Source of the DNA: Cenococcum geophilum 1.58
Lineage: Eukaryota > Ascomycota > Dothideomycetes > Gloniales > Gloniaceae
DNA: 64,000 nt
Direction of reading: 5' to 3'
Assembly (NCBI GenBank): GCA_001692895.1
Contig: KV748183.1
Location: 1,426,001-1,490,000 of the forward strand
Positions 1-12,411 of this stretch are shown here, one piece after another. The translations under genes and the position numbers were made by a program. Under the pieces are notes generated by a model. The model had not been told where the DNA came from and did no database searches. It saw only the letters and a list, made by a program, of their open reading frames with translations. The number at the start of each line of letters is the position of its first letter. Within the stretch, counting starts at the first letter, position 1.

Positions 1-1090
1 GATGCGTAGATAGGTACTATACTGATGTAAATAGCGAAGCTAGACACCGTTATATTGTTAAGGCGTTTTATAACTTAATAAATAAATAGGATTCGCTATC
101 TTAAATCTGCTTTTATAATTTAAGATAGGTAGTAATACTAGCAATAGAAGACGAAATAGCTTTCACGAATAATAATTCTGTACTATAGTCTTTTTAGCGT
201 CTAAAGGTATAGGTTACTTAACTAATATAATATTTAGTAGTTGTAAAGCTTTAATGGCCTTTAGAAGATATAAATAGGGCAACGGATCTTATCTAAAGGC
301 GTCTTAGGTTAAAGACGTAGCTTTATATATCTTATATAGTAAACTACTATAAAATCCCAGGGTTTCTAGACGGCATTACAGTATTTATCCAAAAGTGCAG
401 GCGAAAACTATAAGGCAAATGTGCCTAGAACTCCAATATGGACTAGAAAGAGAAGGATCCTTTATAGGTTAAGCGCCTACTTATTAAAATACATCTATCT
501 ATTTATTATTAGAAACGAGACGGAAAAAATGCAACTAACCTTAAGGCCTAAATTAGTAAGGTAGTACGTTGCGTATTAGATTGGCAATATTCTAACTAGT
601 AAAGGCGTGATTACGTATAGGTCTAAGAGTATATGGATAACAACGACCGTATTAGAAAGGGCCGCATACTATTAGGTAGAAGACTTATAGGCTAGCTTTA
701 GCTAATTATTACTATTCTAGATATTAAAAGGTTAGATAAGTATAGTGTATATATGCAGTATACTGGAGCTATAGTAGAGCTGCTTTAGCTATTAAATTAT
801 GGACTGCCGTATCTAATACACGGCATAGTTGAGGTAAAAAGGTAGCCGCGCTTGAGCGTAAATACTAGGCAAGTACTTAGAGGTAATCGCTTTTATTTAA
901 TGCCATCTATTCTACAAAGCGCGCATATTATTCTAGCCGCTACTTCTTATCTAGATTTATACTACATTAATAATTATATTAATTAGGACCAATATAATAC
1001 TTTGTACTCAGACAACTTTTTTAAAAAAGGAACCCGTATCGCGTTATTATATAGAAGCTAGGACAAATAGTAAAAGTAGCTAAGCTAGTA

Positions 1091-1200
1091 TAGAACCTAT
1101 ATAAGACTATATGGGACTATATAAGATTGTATAAGATTGTATAAGATTATATAAGATTATATAAGATTATATAAGATTATAAAAGATTGTATAAAATTAT
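1091..1200. repeat. 10-bp tandem array
   Basis: Eleven consecutive 10-bp units close to ATAAGATTAT. Units in the middle are identical and the outer ones carry one or two changes. Pure minisatellite in an AT-rich block, with no coding or promoter role visible. Confidence 0.9.
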
Positions 1201-1319
1201 TTTAATCCTAATATATATTATAAGCTAGCATACTACAGGCTAAGAAAATAGTAAAAATTCATTTACGCAATTAGCATACAACTTTAAAATAATATATTAC
1301 ATTACCTCAATTATATATT

Positions 1320-1620
1320 AAGAAATGTGCAGTTAGCTTTTAAAGTTATTAAGTTAGTTAACTACGTGTCATTTAAATTTTAAGTTAGTCAATTACATGT
1401 TAAGGAATGTGCAGTTAGCTTTTAAAGTTATTAAGTAGGTTAACTGCGTGTTATTTAACTTTTAAATATATTAAGTTGGTCAATTGCGTATCAAGTTAGT
1501 TAAGTTGCATATTAAGTTAGTTAATTGCGTGTCAAGTTAGTTAAGTTGCATGTTAAGTTAGTTAATTGCGTGTCAAGTTAGTTAATTGCGTGTCGAGTTG
1601 GTCAAATTGCATGTCAATTA
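1320..1620. repeat. Imperfect tandem repeats, about 20-bp unit within a longer unit
   Basis: From about 1470 to 1615 a roughly 20-bp unit close to AGTTAGTTAATTGCGTGTCA recurs several times, alternating with a variant ending in GCATGTTA. A longer segment containing GTGCAGTTAGCTTTTAAAG occurs twice, near 1327 and 1408, so the array grew at two scales. Differences between units are mostly C/T or G/A, matching the RIP-like erosion around it. Confidence 0.8.
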
Positions 1621-2990
1621 CGCGAAACGCGAAAAACAAAGTCTACTTAAATCTCATCCTGCGAATATTTTCCCAATGTAGCTTTATCTAAATAGAGAGG
1701 TAGTGGGAAAATATTTAGTATATATATAAGCCTTAATATATAAAGATAGATATCGCGCGCATTAAAAGCTAACTTATTTGCTATATTGTTTTTATAGCAC
1801 AATTTAACTAGGTAGTCTAGAATACTGCACTTAAACACTCTAGCGGCTCTTATTATCTAATGATTAACCTATATTTCCCTACGTAGATATATACGTCCTT
1901 CTCTTTTCTAGCTAATAGGTGCGAGGATATAAGACCAGATAGCGCAAATGCTAGGGCTTTAGCAATTGATATATAAATAGGCTACTACCTAGAGTCAAAT
2001 TTCTAATAAGCTAACCTTCTCATATTTAACTTACTTAAAAAATTATAATAGTAAATATATCTTATTCTATAAAACCACAAATTATGCAGCTATTTAAGAC
2101 TGTTAACTATATTTATTTAGTCCTTTTGGTTATTTCTTTCCTTTCCTATACCGTGTAATCTATAAGATTGTAGTTATTACTAGTTATATATAGGAAGCGG
2201 CCAACTTATATATTGTAGATAGTGGCAGGAATTGTGGCCAGCTATATAAGTGTCTAAATTCTGCAACTATAGGTATATCTAATAATAGTTAGGGTACGGA
2301 AGGTATTCTCTAGGTCATATACTAGCAAATTACTCTATACGTATATATATAACGTCCCTATATGGAATTGTAGTTCTATACTAACTAGACGTTTAGGTCT
2401 TTATAGAAAGTTTAATACTTATATAGAGTACTATTTAGATCCTTTTTTAACTCAAATTAATTTACTTAAGGTATTCTTATTTGGCTCTTGCCTAATTACC
2501 TATACCCTCAAAGTTGCCCATTTTATTATCCTCGCCGTTAGCCAATCAATTAACGTCTATTAAGTTATGCGCCTTACAATACTAATTTTAAGGATATTTC
2601 TATTAGTTAGGCTCTCTATCCTATATAGAACACCTTACCTAGTAAGTAAAGTGGAACCGCTACTTGAGTAGCCTTAAGCTAGTAACGTTAAAAGCTAGCG
2701 GGATTGTATAGAGGATCTCTTAGTAGTTATACTATACCTATAACTAAAGGACTTAAAAACATAGTCGTTGCTTTACCTAGTAGGTGTCCTGTAAGTCTTA
2801 GCTAGGCTACTAGCGATATTACCATTAATATAAATGGGTGCACTTATAGATACTACTATAGATAGATCTGGTTTATATTCTTATCCTTTCTAAATAGCAT
2901 TAACTAACCGCTAAAGGTTCCATTCCTGTTTAAGAATTTATCTTATAGGTAATAGCGCTACTTACCTTCGTTTTAAACCGGTTTAACTTA

Positions 2991-4457
2991 TGCATAAAGG
3001 GGCACATTATAGAATGTTTAATACGTAACCTAAAAGAGCACGCCTTAAAATATGTTATAACACTCTTAATAGACTTCTATAGTAATAACAGCTCTAGGGA
3101 AGTCTTGGAGGTTATAGTCTTAGGAGAATAGTATATTTATCTTACGGACAGTCTAATCCTCAATTTAATACCTTCCGCAATTAATATTATTACCTTCGTG
3201 GTTTATTTCTCGCACTTTATCAATATATATATAGGACTTATTATAATAGACGTAATCGTCATTTATATTTAGACTAAGCTCGTTAAGAATCCTAAGCTTT
3301 TTTAAATATATTAAGACTATAGTACGAATAGATATAAGGAAAGCTAGATTAAGTACAATATAGTTATATACTAGGATCTGGTAAAAATAGCCAATTATTA
3401 AGATTAGGAGTGGCGCGGATATTTCTCTATATTAGTAGATAGCAACAAACTAAGATTACGGATAAAGTATTTATAACTTTTTGCTAGTCTGTCGGGGCAG
3501 GGATTAAAAGCAATTGGCCTAGCAATCTTAGTACTAGTCTTGCTTCTTTGCCTTACGTAGGATACCGTAAGTATAGGCGGCTTATTTATTTTAATTAGTT
3601 CCTAGCTAAATATATTTACGTTTATAGGCTATCTTATACAAATATACGATATGCTAATAGGTTGCCTTAGTATAGAAAAACGCTTTTCCAAACTTCTTTA
3701 AACTAAGCCATCTATCGTTAATAAAAAAGGAGTAATACACCTTAAGGTTACCGCCGGTCGCGTTAAATTTAATAATGTCTTATTTTCTTACGCCGACGAC
3801 GAGCTAACGGTGAAGAAGATTAGTTTTATAGTCGAGGGCGGAAAGACTATTACGCTTATTAGATTAACCGGGAGTAGTAAGTCTACACTTCTTAATCTCT
3901 TAAAGCGGTTCATCGACCCTAGTAAAGGGAGCATTAAAATTAATGGCTAAAATATTAGCAATATTATACTAAGAAGTCTGCGAGAAAATATAGCAGTCGT
4001 ACCCCAAAATCTTAAAGTACCAAATAAGTTAATTAGGGAAATCGTATTGTATAGGCTCTATGCTAATGATATTAAAATTGCGGAAAGCTGCAAAGCCGCT
4101 TCTATATATAAACGGATTATATATTGCAATGCTAGATACAATATAGTAGTTAGGGAAGGAGGCATTAAACTCTCGGGCGGTGAGCGTCAACGCATTGCTA
4201 TCGCGAGGGCCTTTCTCAAAAATTCAAAGATTTTGCTTCTTAACGAAGCCATATCTGCTATAGATAATATAACGGAGAAATTAATTCGCGAATCGCTTAA
4301 AAGTCGGGGGAAAGGTCGAACAATTTTAACTGTTGCTTATCGTCTTAGCACAGTTAAGGGTGCAGATGAAATTATTTTCTTGGAAAAAGGAGAGGTAAAA
4401 GAAAGGGGAAGTTATACTGAATTGCTTAACCAACGTAGATTATACTACGAAATATAG
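2991..4457 (+). pseudogene. RIP-inactivated HMT1-like ABC half-transporter relic
   Basis: One reading frame runs from 2991 to the stop at 4457 (489 codons). It can be read as an ABC transporter of the heavy-metal-tolerance/Atm1 type despite about a dozen internal stops. In order: a transmembrane part (LTDSLILNLIPSAINIITF near 3150, YFSHFINIYIGLII, then IYDMLIGCLSIEKRF near 3650), then a nucleotide-binding domain from about 3756 (GRVKFNNVLFSYADDE). The Walker A region is altered (TGSSKST in place of TGSGKST). The signature [14 protein letters not shown], the D-loop region (AISAID, where SALD is usual) and an H-loop-region change (AYRLST for AHRLST) follow. All parts stay in one frame, so I see no indels, only transition-type damage. 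The N-terminal membrane part is not readable upstream. It cannot make a working protein. Confidence 0.82.
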
Positions 4458-7400
4458 ACAGTAATAGATGATATGGATAGAATGGAGGGGGTTGGAAGCT
4501 AGCATGGCTTTTAAAGTATAGAACGCCATTTAATGTTATATGCCTTTCCTTACACACTAGATAGCTATAGGGAATTTTTATATCTAGTGCAAATAAATAG
4601 AGATGTTTATCCTTAATATAATTTATTATCTTAGCTAGCCAACTCTAATAGAAAATCCTCTGCTGGTAAGGTAAACGCTTATTACCTATATAAAATAGAC
4701 ACTAGCGAGGGTTATATTCTAAAGGAAATAGATAAGGCGTTGCTAAATCTTCCTACTTTATAGCCATCCCTTTTAACGAGTTAGGAGGCGTATTTCGTCG
4801 TCGAGCCTCTTAATGTAAGTATAATTTTATAAAATTTCGGATAAGATTAATCCGCTAGTTAAGGTATACTAGCTCCGTAAGATCTCTATCTATTTTATTA
4901 AATACTAAAATAGGATTAGATAATAATAGACTAAAATAAAATAAAAAGCGATAAAGAATAATAAGATAAGCGCGTAATGACTAGGAAAAGGTCCCATATA
5001 TAAGGAACGCATAGTTCTAAATTTACCAGTTATATGCCTTTCTATTAGTACCAGAGGGTTAGCATAGGATTCTCGTATAAGTAAGGCGACTTACCTAGCG
5101 GTACCTCTTAATCGGATGCCATACGCCATATATAAGGGCTACGTGATTTTTAAAATGCTTAAGTCCTTTAATCCACTCTAAATAATAAGGATGCTTATAG
5201 TGGAATCCCTACCTAAACACTCCTTCTGTAACGTGACTATTAAGATACTTCTATAGTGTATCCTTCTTTATAAATAGGTGGGTTTGCCTTAGCATTAAGA
5301 GTTAGTTATTGCTAATGTAGATAAGGTAAATAAGATTAGTAAACGTTATAGGATACGGCAGCTATATTATCTTAATACCTTCTTCCTTAATTAGGACCGC
5401 GCTCCGCGTCTTATCCGGGTTTTCTTAGAAAGACGAGTCTAAGCTAATTTATTCTTTCTGCCGCTTTGCCTATTAATAGGTACCAGTATCGGTATTACTT
5501 GCACCTCTTTTTACGCCTATTACACTTTAGTCTACTTTAGACCTAAGTTAAAATCCAATAGCCTTACTTGGGATCCTATTTTGTCGGCTCTCCTATTAAT
5601 TATAATACTTAGCAAGATTACGGATAAACTTTATATAGAGTTTTATAGCGTGCCCTTCTTTAAGTTTATTTAGCGGCTAAGATAGCAGTTTAGCAATAGC
5701 AGTATATTTGCGAAATTTATACTATACAGCTAAACGGGTGGGAATGTCCGTCCTAACGCTACCACTAAGCTGTCTTTTAATATCGTAATTATTAATGGCG
5801 TTATAAAAATTGAGAATAACCTAATTCTCTTTTCGTTTGTGTAGGACGTTTATAACACTATAAAGTTTACGTCTAGCTTTGTCGTAACGGTTGTATAGTT
5901 TCGTTCCCTTTGCGGTGTTAATAGGGTGATATCCCCGGCTCCTAATTTTTTGCTTATATCGCTCTTATTTCTTATAAAGCTATAAAATATTAGGGTATTG
6001 ATTAAGTTTTAACTAGAATTTAAGTTTCTGCTTATTAGTTAGACTTATAGGGGCCTGCTTATCCCTTAAGATCCCCATCCGTGTGGTATATTAGATAAGG
6101 TTATCCTGCGATAGAGTTCCGAAGTAGATTAACTGGAAATCGCGCTTAATTAAATTAGGTAAATAAAACCGTTGGTAGGTATTGCCGTAATAACCTATTA
6201 TCTAATTTCGCTCTTTTAGAGTAAGGGTACCTAGAAAGGTTAGTTAATAGATACACTTATATTAAATTAGACACTTACTATTTAATTTCCTTTTAGACGC
6301 TTGTTGTAGCTAGTAAAGTTTAAGCAATTGTTTAAACCTGGCTACTCGGCCTAACTATATATAGTAATCGCGGCATTTCTAGTAAGGAAATGCTTTGGTA
6401 TCCGACACTCCCCTATAACTAGCTATTATCTTAATATCTTAAAAGATAGGTCGTTCCTCTATCTCCTTCTTAAACTTCACTTTAAGACTCTCTTTATTCG
6501 CTAGGATTTTAAGTCTAAAAATCTCTTCTAGCGAAGTATAATGGCGTTAAAATGTATTATTCGCGATAGTAAGGCTTATAAGATAGGATAGGATATAAAA
6601 AGCTAGGATACTTTTAAGACGGAAAATAAACCTCTTACTACAGGTCTATTAGCGCCATTCGCGCCGTCTTTAATTGGCGTCGCTATATACCGTCTGCCTT
6701 TGCCTTTAGAATTCTTAATATATATAAGACTTATAAGGGCGACAGTTGTGGTTTAATTAAAGTTTTTTATATTGCGAACTTTTAGGATTGTGATATGTTT
6801 ATATAAAAGCGCTTTATTAGAGCCTTTCGCGCTTAAACTTTTAATAAGAGCTTAGGGTCTTATTGCCGTGGCACCGGAGAGGAGGAGGATTGCTCCTATT
6901 TATACTTAAAAACAACTATAGTAAGGCTTCGCGTCTATTGTCTAATAGGCATCGATAATTGCATATAAGTCTTATATATATATTATATGCTTTTCTTTCT
7001 CTAACGTGTCTAGCTTATATATTGGCGTTAAGTAGGTTAGAATCCACTATAATAAATTAGCCAAGTTTTTTTTAAAAAATTAAAGATCGCCCCATATCTT
7101 GTATATTAAGTTCTACGCCATTGTTTATACTGTGGCCTACTATATCTATAAATTTGCACAGCATTTATCTCTAGTACGCCTTAATTACGCTTTCCTTTTT
7201 AATTCAAGAATTCTTTACGCGCTATTTAAGGTATGTCTTAAACGTATTGGCCACACACTAACAAAGGGCCTCGGTTGGGTTAGACTTAACTTTAAGGTAA
7301 AACCTAAATATAAATTGTTAGTATTATAAGGTAAATCTTAATTTAAATATAAACGAACTTTTCCTACTTCTAGAACTTATGCTTAACAAGAGAAGTAGAC

Positions 7401-9599
7401 CAAGGCTTCTGTCTTAACTTTGCTCTTCCTTAGTCCTTATAATACGCAATCCTCTGCCGTAAATATTCCCCCTTAAAATCGGTGTCTTCCCTAGCTCTAG
7501 AGTTAGAGCTTAAATCTAAGTCCGAAGCTAGCTTAGAATAAGACAGCTTGCCCGGTTCGAGGTCTAAGCTAAAGGCTAAATCTATATTTCGCCATTTCTT
7601 ACTTTAAGAGGGCATGGTAGTTAAACGCGTAGTGTTTTAGTGCTTTAGCAGCTGCCAGTTAACACGCAGAAACTAGCTTAAGAGCGACTGCTGTTAATGG
7701 GAACGCTAAAAAAGGCTCTACGGGAGATAGGCGTTCTTAAGAGTGGGATAGGGCAAAAAAACCCCGTGAGTAGAAACCTAGAAATCGAGTATTAGAAGTG
7801 AACGACATAATAGCAGGGGAAAATGCATACGGAGCGTAGTGCAGAAGGGAGGTTTTGTCGTGTGAGGGTAGTGCTTTTGGCGGAGGATAAGGACGAAGGT
7901 AGAAACTGGATCAGGTAGGCGGCGTCCATGGCTTCTTAAATAGCCGCCGAGGGTCGTTTGGGAGCTTCGAGAGGTGCGTTGCAGGGCTGCACGCGCGCCT
8001 CTAGGTTTGGTGAGTGAGGGAGACCCTGCTCGCCTTGGCATGCTTAGCACGTTGCAAAAGCGGCGACAGACATGGGTCTAAGCGAGGAGAAACAGCCTCC
8101 TAAAACGGGGGGTAGGAACCTCCAAATCCGGCTGCGTCTTCCCTAACAACAAGATTCTAAGAGTTATAAGCACCCTAAGATTAAAGGAATCTCTATAAGA
8201 AGTAAGGTATTTACTTTTAGCTCTACCTTTTATAAAATAATAATAGGATTAAAGCTATATAAGGAGCTTTTAGACTAAGAAATATGTAATATATATATTA
8301 AGGGAAAGTTTCTAAACCTAGCTGCTCTAGCTACGTTTAACAATATTATTACTAAGTACTAGGCCTAAGACTATACAAGTATAGATAAATTACTAGAGGA
8401 TATATAGGCTAAAGGTATAATTTTTAGTTAATAAGGTATTTATTATTAGAAGACTTATATTTAAAGGGATTTTAAACATTTATAAAATAGCTTATAACTT
8501 TATAACATCCAAAATAAATAAATTTAAATAAATTTAAAAGGTTTAAATAGTATACACTTAAGTTTCTAGTGCGTAATTAATAGCTCTTTTATTAATAGTT
8601 TTAAAAAAATATACTAATACGGAGGGTAATTAATAGCGAGAGTACTTAGTAAGAGATTATTAAAAGCCTTTATAATTAGAGTGGATATTATAAATGGAAG
8701 GGAACATATTAAAGAATCTTAGTTTAATATTGGTGGCTAAGACTATAGAATCAGACATTATAGCATATTAAGCTATACCCGTAATGCTAGGGACGGAAGT
8801 TAGGATAAGAAGAAGAAGACGGCAGCGACGAGAGGTGGTTTCTCAACCAGAGGGGCTCATAGATTCGGTAGAGAAGCCAGTTCAGGGCAGGATTGTACGG
8901 TCGCGCAGAGCTCGCGACATTCAAAATACGTGGCTAATTAATTAATAAACCAACCGCATCAATATCGCATTTTATTTAAAGCCTTTTGGGCAGCTTTTAA
9001 TCGATTTGCGATGAAATAAGTATTCCGCCATTAGGCGGTCAAGGCTACTTCCCTAATTAGGAAGGTGCAAGAATTTATGGCAGCGACCTCCGTATACAGA
9101 TTCAATCAATTGTATTAATTAACTTAACTCCAAAGGTTGAGTGTATATAGCAATTGTATACGGAAATCGGCAGATTCCACGTCCTCTTATTTTCCATCAC
9201 GGAGCTTGATCCTATCGATTCTATTGGCTGGCTCTTATCGATAACGGTAGGACAAATTCAGCCTTGCGTCTACCCGTCTGAAAATTTTTCCTGTTATCGC
9301 GATCTTATTACAAGCACGATGCTACGCTTCCGATGGTTTCGAACACGGCGACACTGCCTCCTCCTTTCAGACGCGACATCATAACGGAGGCCTTTGCCCA
9401 CGCCGTAACGGTTGCGGCGTCCTCTACGGGGCTGTGCTGTGATCCTAGATCGCCTGAGCATGTAATTGGTTAGCCTCTCCACCCGAGATGGCACCCGAAT
9501 GTCTTGGCTGAAATTCTCCACCCAGGGGACTATGTATACTTACTACATCCACATGAGTGGAATCACACCGTCCCTGCAAGCTGGTTTTGGGGACATAAC
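4458..9599. other. RIP-eroded block with a GC-richer island, no gene called
   Basis: From 4458 to about 7740 and from 8160 to 8760 the sequence is TA-rich with dense stops on both strands. A more GC-rich island lies between about 7740 and 8160. Its open frames (for example minus 7778-8050) have no family features and look like chance. From about 8800 to 9599 composition returns to normal and this part probably holds the promoter of the HET gene. I saw no tRNA and no intact transposase here. Confidence 0.55.
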
Positions 9600-10814
9600 A
9601 TGGACCTCTTAACAGACACGCAAACTCATCGACCGCTTACTGGAGACAACATCCGTCTTCTAACCCTTCAACCGGGCTTATTCAACGACCCTATTCACTG
9701 CCAGCTTGAACAAGTTTCCCTTAGCGCTGGGCATGCCTACGAAGCCTTGTCATACGTCTGGGGGAACGCCAAGGACACTTCGCCTATGATTCTTGAGAGG
9801 ACGCCGTACCATATCACGAAAAATCTGGAATGCGCATTGCGGTATTTGCGTTACAAGGAATCTCCGAGAGTTCTCTGGGTCGATGCCATCTGCATCAACC
9901 AAAAAGACCTAGACGAAAAGTCAGAGCAAGTGCCAATAATGGGAGAGATATACAGCAGGGCCACGAGGGTCCATGCCTGGCTAGGAGAAGCAGATCGCCA
10001 AATTAATTGCGTCTTTGATGTTCTGCAGGAGTTTCGGGATCGCAAGAGAGAAGCGAAATTTCCGACCGATTTCGACGCTGCTGAACAACTTTCTTTCCAT
10101 AGGCAACTGTTTCGCGATATCTATCAGGACAAAGCCGGTACTTTACCCGAACACAGCGATTTGGACGATGGCATGTTGCACGAAGAATTCAACTGGCTTT
10201 GTCCCTTGTATGTGCGGCCTTACTGGCGCCGTGTCTGGATTGTTCAGGAGCTTGTCCTGGCAAAGGTGGTGGTTGTTTGTTGTGGAGACAAATCCATTGA
10301 TTTTGACGACATTTATGGGCTTAGCCTCGATTGGGGCTCATTCGAACAAGGCTTCGATACTGGGACTTATCAGATGCTGAAACCACATACGAGGGGATGG
10401 AACACCATCCAAGCGATTCGCGGGCACCGACGACGAAGGGAGGTGGAATGGGAGATGGGAGGAGAGGCCCCGTGTCTAATGAGCATTAAGATGTCAGAGC
10501 GGGGTGACGTCGCGGTGTTCGATGAAGTGATTGGGGTATACGCCCAACACCACGAATGCAGTCTTCCAAAAGACAAAGTCTACGGTTTCCGTGAGCTAGT
10601 TCCGCAATGGAAAGAAAACCTTGTGGTAAATTATAAGCGGTCTAACTTGGAAGTCTTTTTGGACGTTGCGAAGCTTGATTTATTCGAACCAAAAAAGCAT
10701 GGGGGATGGCATGTAGCATTTCGTTTGTGGTTAGCAATGGGATTAGGAGATCGCGAGAAGTTCAACGACTGCCTACGGCAATCTTTCCCCGAGGTCTATC
10801 GCGGAAATGAGTGA
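9600..10814 (+). CDS. HET-domain protein (heterokaryon incompatibility type)
   Basis: Belongs to the HET family (PF06985), fungal proteins linked to non-self recognition and cell death after fusion of unlike hyphae. Visible motifs are YEALSYVWG (near residue 48), LWVDAICINQ (near 93) and EKSEQVPIMGEIYSRA followed by VHAWLGEAD. The frame is open from 9504, but the first in-frame ATG is at 9600, giving 404 aa starting shortly before the usual IRLLTLQPG. The protein is shorter than many HET proteins. The stop at 10812 overlaps a good splice donor (GTGAGT at 10811), and a 41-nt intron ending at 10851 would replace the last residues with about 19 others before a new stop. Either way the C-terminal half common in the family is missing, and RIP-eroded DNA follows. 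It is flanked by eroded blocks on both sides, so it sits in an accessory region. Family assignment is firm, function and exact ends are not. Confidence 0.85.
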   Translation: MDLLTDTQTHRPLTGDNIRLLTLQPGLFNDPIHCQLEQVSLSAGHAYEALSYVWGNAKDTSPMILERTPYHITKNLECALRYLRYKESPRVLWVDAICINQKDLDEKSEQVPIMGEIYSRATRVHAWLGEADRQINCVFDVLQEFRDRKREAKFPTDFDAAEQLSFHRQLFRDIYQDKAGTLPEHSDLDDGMLHEEFNWLCPLYVRPYWRRVWIVQELVLAKVVVVCCGDKSIDFDDIYGLSLDWGSFEQGFDTGTYQMLKPHTRGWNTIQAIRGHRRRREVEWEMGGEAPCLMSIKMSERGDVAVFDEVIGVYAQHHECSLPKDKVYGFRELVPQWKENLVVNYKRSNLEVFLDVAKLDLFEPKKHGGWHVAFRLWLAMGLGDREKFNDCLRQSFPEVYRGNE

Positions 10815-11760
10815 GTCCAAGGATACCATTCACCATCTGTATCCCTGGTAGCCGGGGTAAGGCGCTAGAGAACAACAAGCCGATCTTAATGAGCGAATAC
10901 TCCTAAGGATCCCCTCTCCTACCTATACCTCCTAACCGACTACATTTAGCTTTTCTGTGTCCTTCTATGTCCAGCTTATACTATAACTCTAATAATACGC
11001 TTCGTCGCTCCCCCGATCTTTAACCTATTAAGCTAAAGGTTACTCCCTTGCCTTTACTTCCGCCATTTACCCCCTAATAAGCCGCGGTTCCACTATATTA
11101 AAGACGCTAAAAGGAACGTAATACTCGGCCTAGCTAAGGTGATATAGTTCTAATAAATTTTGTTGGCCCTAACTATCTAGATATCGCTATAAACGTAGGC
11201 TAAAGCCCGTTAAACTCCGCGTTTAAGTTAGAGGTAAGCGACCTAGAGTATAATAAGGCGTTTAAGGGAGTAGAGGGTTTAAATATAATAGATAGTATTT
11301 CTAATTATAACTAAGAAGAAAGCGACCGTACTACTATAAATATGGAGCTAAAACCTAATATAGCCTAAGCTATAGAGTGCTTATACGTAGGCTAGGTGCT
11401 TTTAGTAAATATATAATTAAAGGTAAAAATAGAAGAAGTTAAGATAAAAGGCTAGGCTAAGAAGCAAGCTAAGTAGTATATAGAATAAGGGTATTTGGGG
11501 GGTTTTTAGGTACTATCTCTAAGTAATAGGCACTATAGTAATAAAAGAGCTATTATATAAGATTTTAATGGAAGTAGCTAAAGAGATAATAATATCATAT
11601 CATAGCTTAGATACCGTGCGCTTATATAGTAAATACCCTTAATCTTATATTATACTATAACATATACCTAGAGTAGTAGTTCGCTGTTACTATAATAAAG
11701 CCTTATAGTAGATACTACGGCGGACTAGTTAATAGGCTAGGTATATAGGTAAACGCAATA
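10815..11760. other. RIP-eroded block after the HET gene
   Basis: TA-rich, stop-dense sequence with no readable family. It begins about 60 bp after the HET stop codon, so the end of that gene touches the eroded DNA. Confidence 0.55.
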
Positions 11761-11789
11761 ATAAGATCTGACTGTAGAGTAAGTACCTA

Positions 11790-12145
11790 ACGGATTAACT
11801 CTAATTATATTCCGAAATTTACTATAAGGAGAGAATTATCTAAGGTAGGAAGTCCTTATCCTCCGAAGGTGGGTGAAGCTTTGTATTCTTATTCGTATAT
11901 TCCGTAAGTCAGTTAATTAATTCCTTCAGCCAAAATAGGTTAAATAACTGCCAGGGATCCTTATTAATGATATAATCCGAAAGACTTGGCTCACCATACT
12001 CGTATTCGTTGTGTATAGGGAGAGGACTGAACGGAGGTAGTGGTTCGGGCTCTAGCGACGGCTTTTTTGCGACCCGATTTTTGGGAACAATGTATTGAGT
12101 AGGCTGCACAAGATCTATATCATTGGATATACGGTTGCGCACCAT
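11790..12145 (-). mobile_element. piggyBac-like transposase relic, N-terminal part
   Basis: Minus-strand frame beginning at 12145, with a proline-rich start (EPEPLPPFSPLPIHN) followed by INKDPWQLFNLFWLKELIN. After an in-frame stop it continues LTEYTNKNTKLHPPSEDKD. This order (proline-rich leader, DP.xLF.LFW, TxYTN, then a prolinerich PPxExx segment) matches the start of fungal DDE_Tnp_1_7 (piggyBac-type) transposases. Downstream, below about 11850, the frame dissolves into RIP-type damage and no catalytic aspartates can be read. No terminal repeats or TTAA borders were identified. It is an inactive fragment of a plain DNA transposon. Confidence 0.6.
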
Positions 12146-12411
12146 TTTGGTGATGTATTTAATTGATGAGGTTATTTATTTACTACCTGACGCGGGAAAG
12201 TTTGATAGTACAAAGCTTGCCTCTTACCGTCCTTTTTGCTCTTATCGATTCCCGGCCAATGCTTTTATAACTGGGTTTGTGTTGCTGCAGCTTTGAGGTT
12301 TTTATGAATTCACGGCGCTTAGGCTTTGATCTGATGATTTCTATGGGCTGGTTTGCACGGTTAGCAAATATGCTGACGCCTATACCTTTAAAGACCCACC
12401 GTGAGACTAAA

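Larger units (their letters stand above)
1..2990. other. RIP-eroded AT-rich block, no intact gene
   Basis: The stretch is saturated with TA dinucleotides and with stops in all frames, as expected after repeat-induced point mutation. Two tandem arrays lie inside it (listed separately). From about 540 to 1075 on the + strand one frame stays readable between scattered stops, with pieces such as RCVLDWQYSN, NNDRIRKGRILLGRRL and MPSILQSAHIILAATSY. That looks like an eroded protein gene, but I do not recognise the family. The small minus-strand frame near 1647-1838 has no family features and I do not call it. Confidence 0.7.

Noticed and set aside
1091-1620. Arrays considered as a CRISPR-like repeat
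   Set aside because: Units are directly adjacent with no unique spacers, and the host is a eukaryote.
4047-4457. Reading the ABC fragment as a stand-alone small ABC gene
   Set aside because: The same frame continues upstream to 2991 with membrane segments and Walker A, so it is the tail of one larger relic.
7099-7329. 76-codon + frame at the edge of an eroded block
   Set aside because: Starts at TTG, with composition like the flanking eroded DNA.
7545-7570. GGTTCGAGGTC resembling a tRNA T-loop
   Set aside because: No acceptor stem or D-arm could be paired around it. I found no convincing tRNA anywhere in the window.
7778-8050. 90-codon minus frame in a GC-richer island
   Set aside because: No family features, Ser/Arg-rich, and isolated in eroded DNA.
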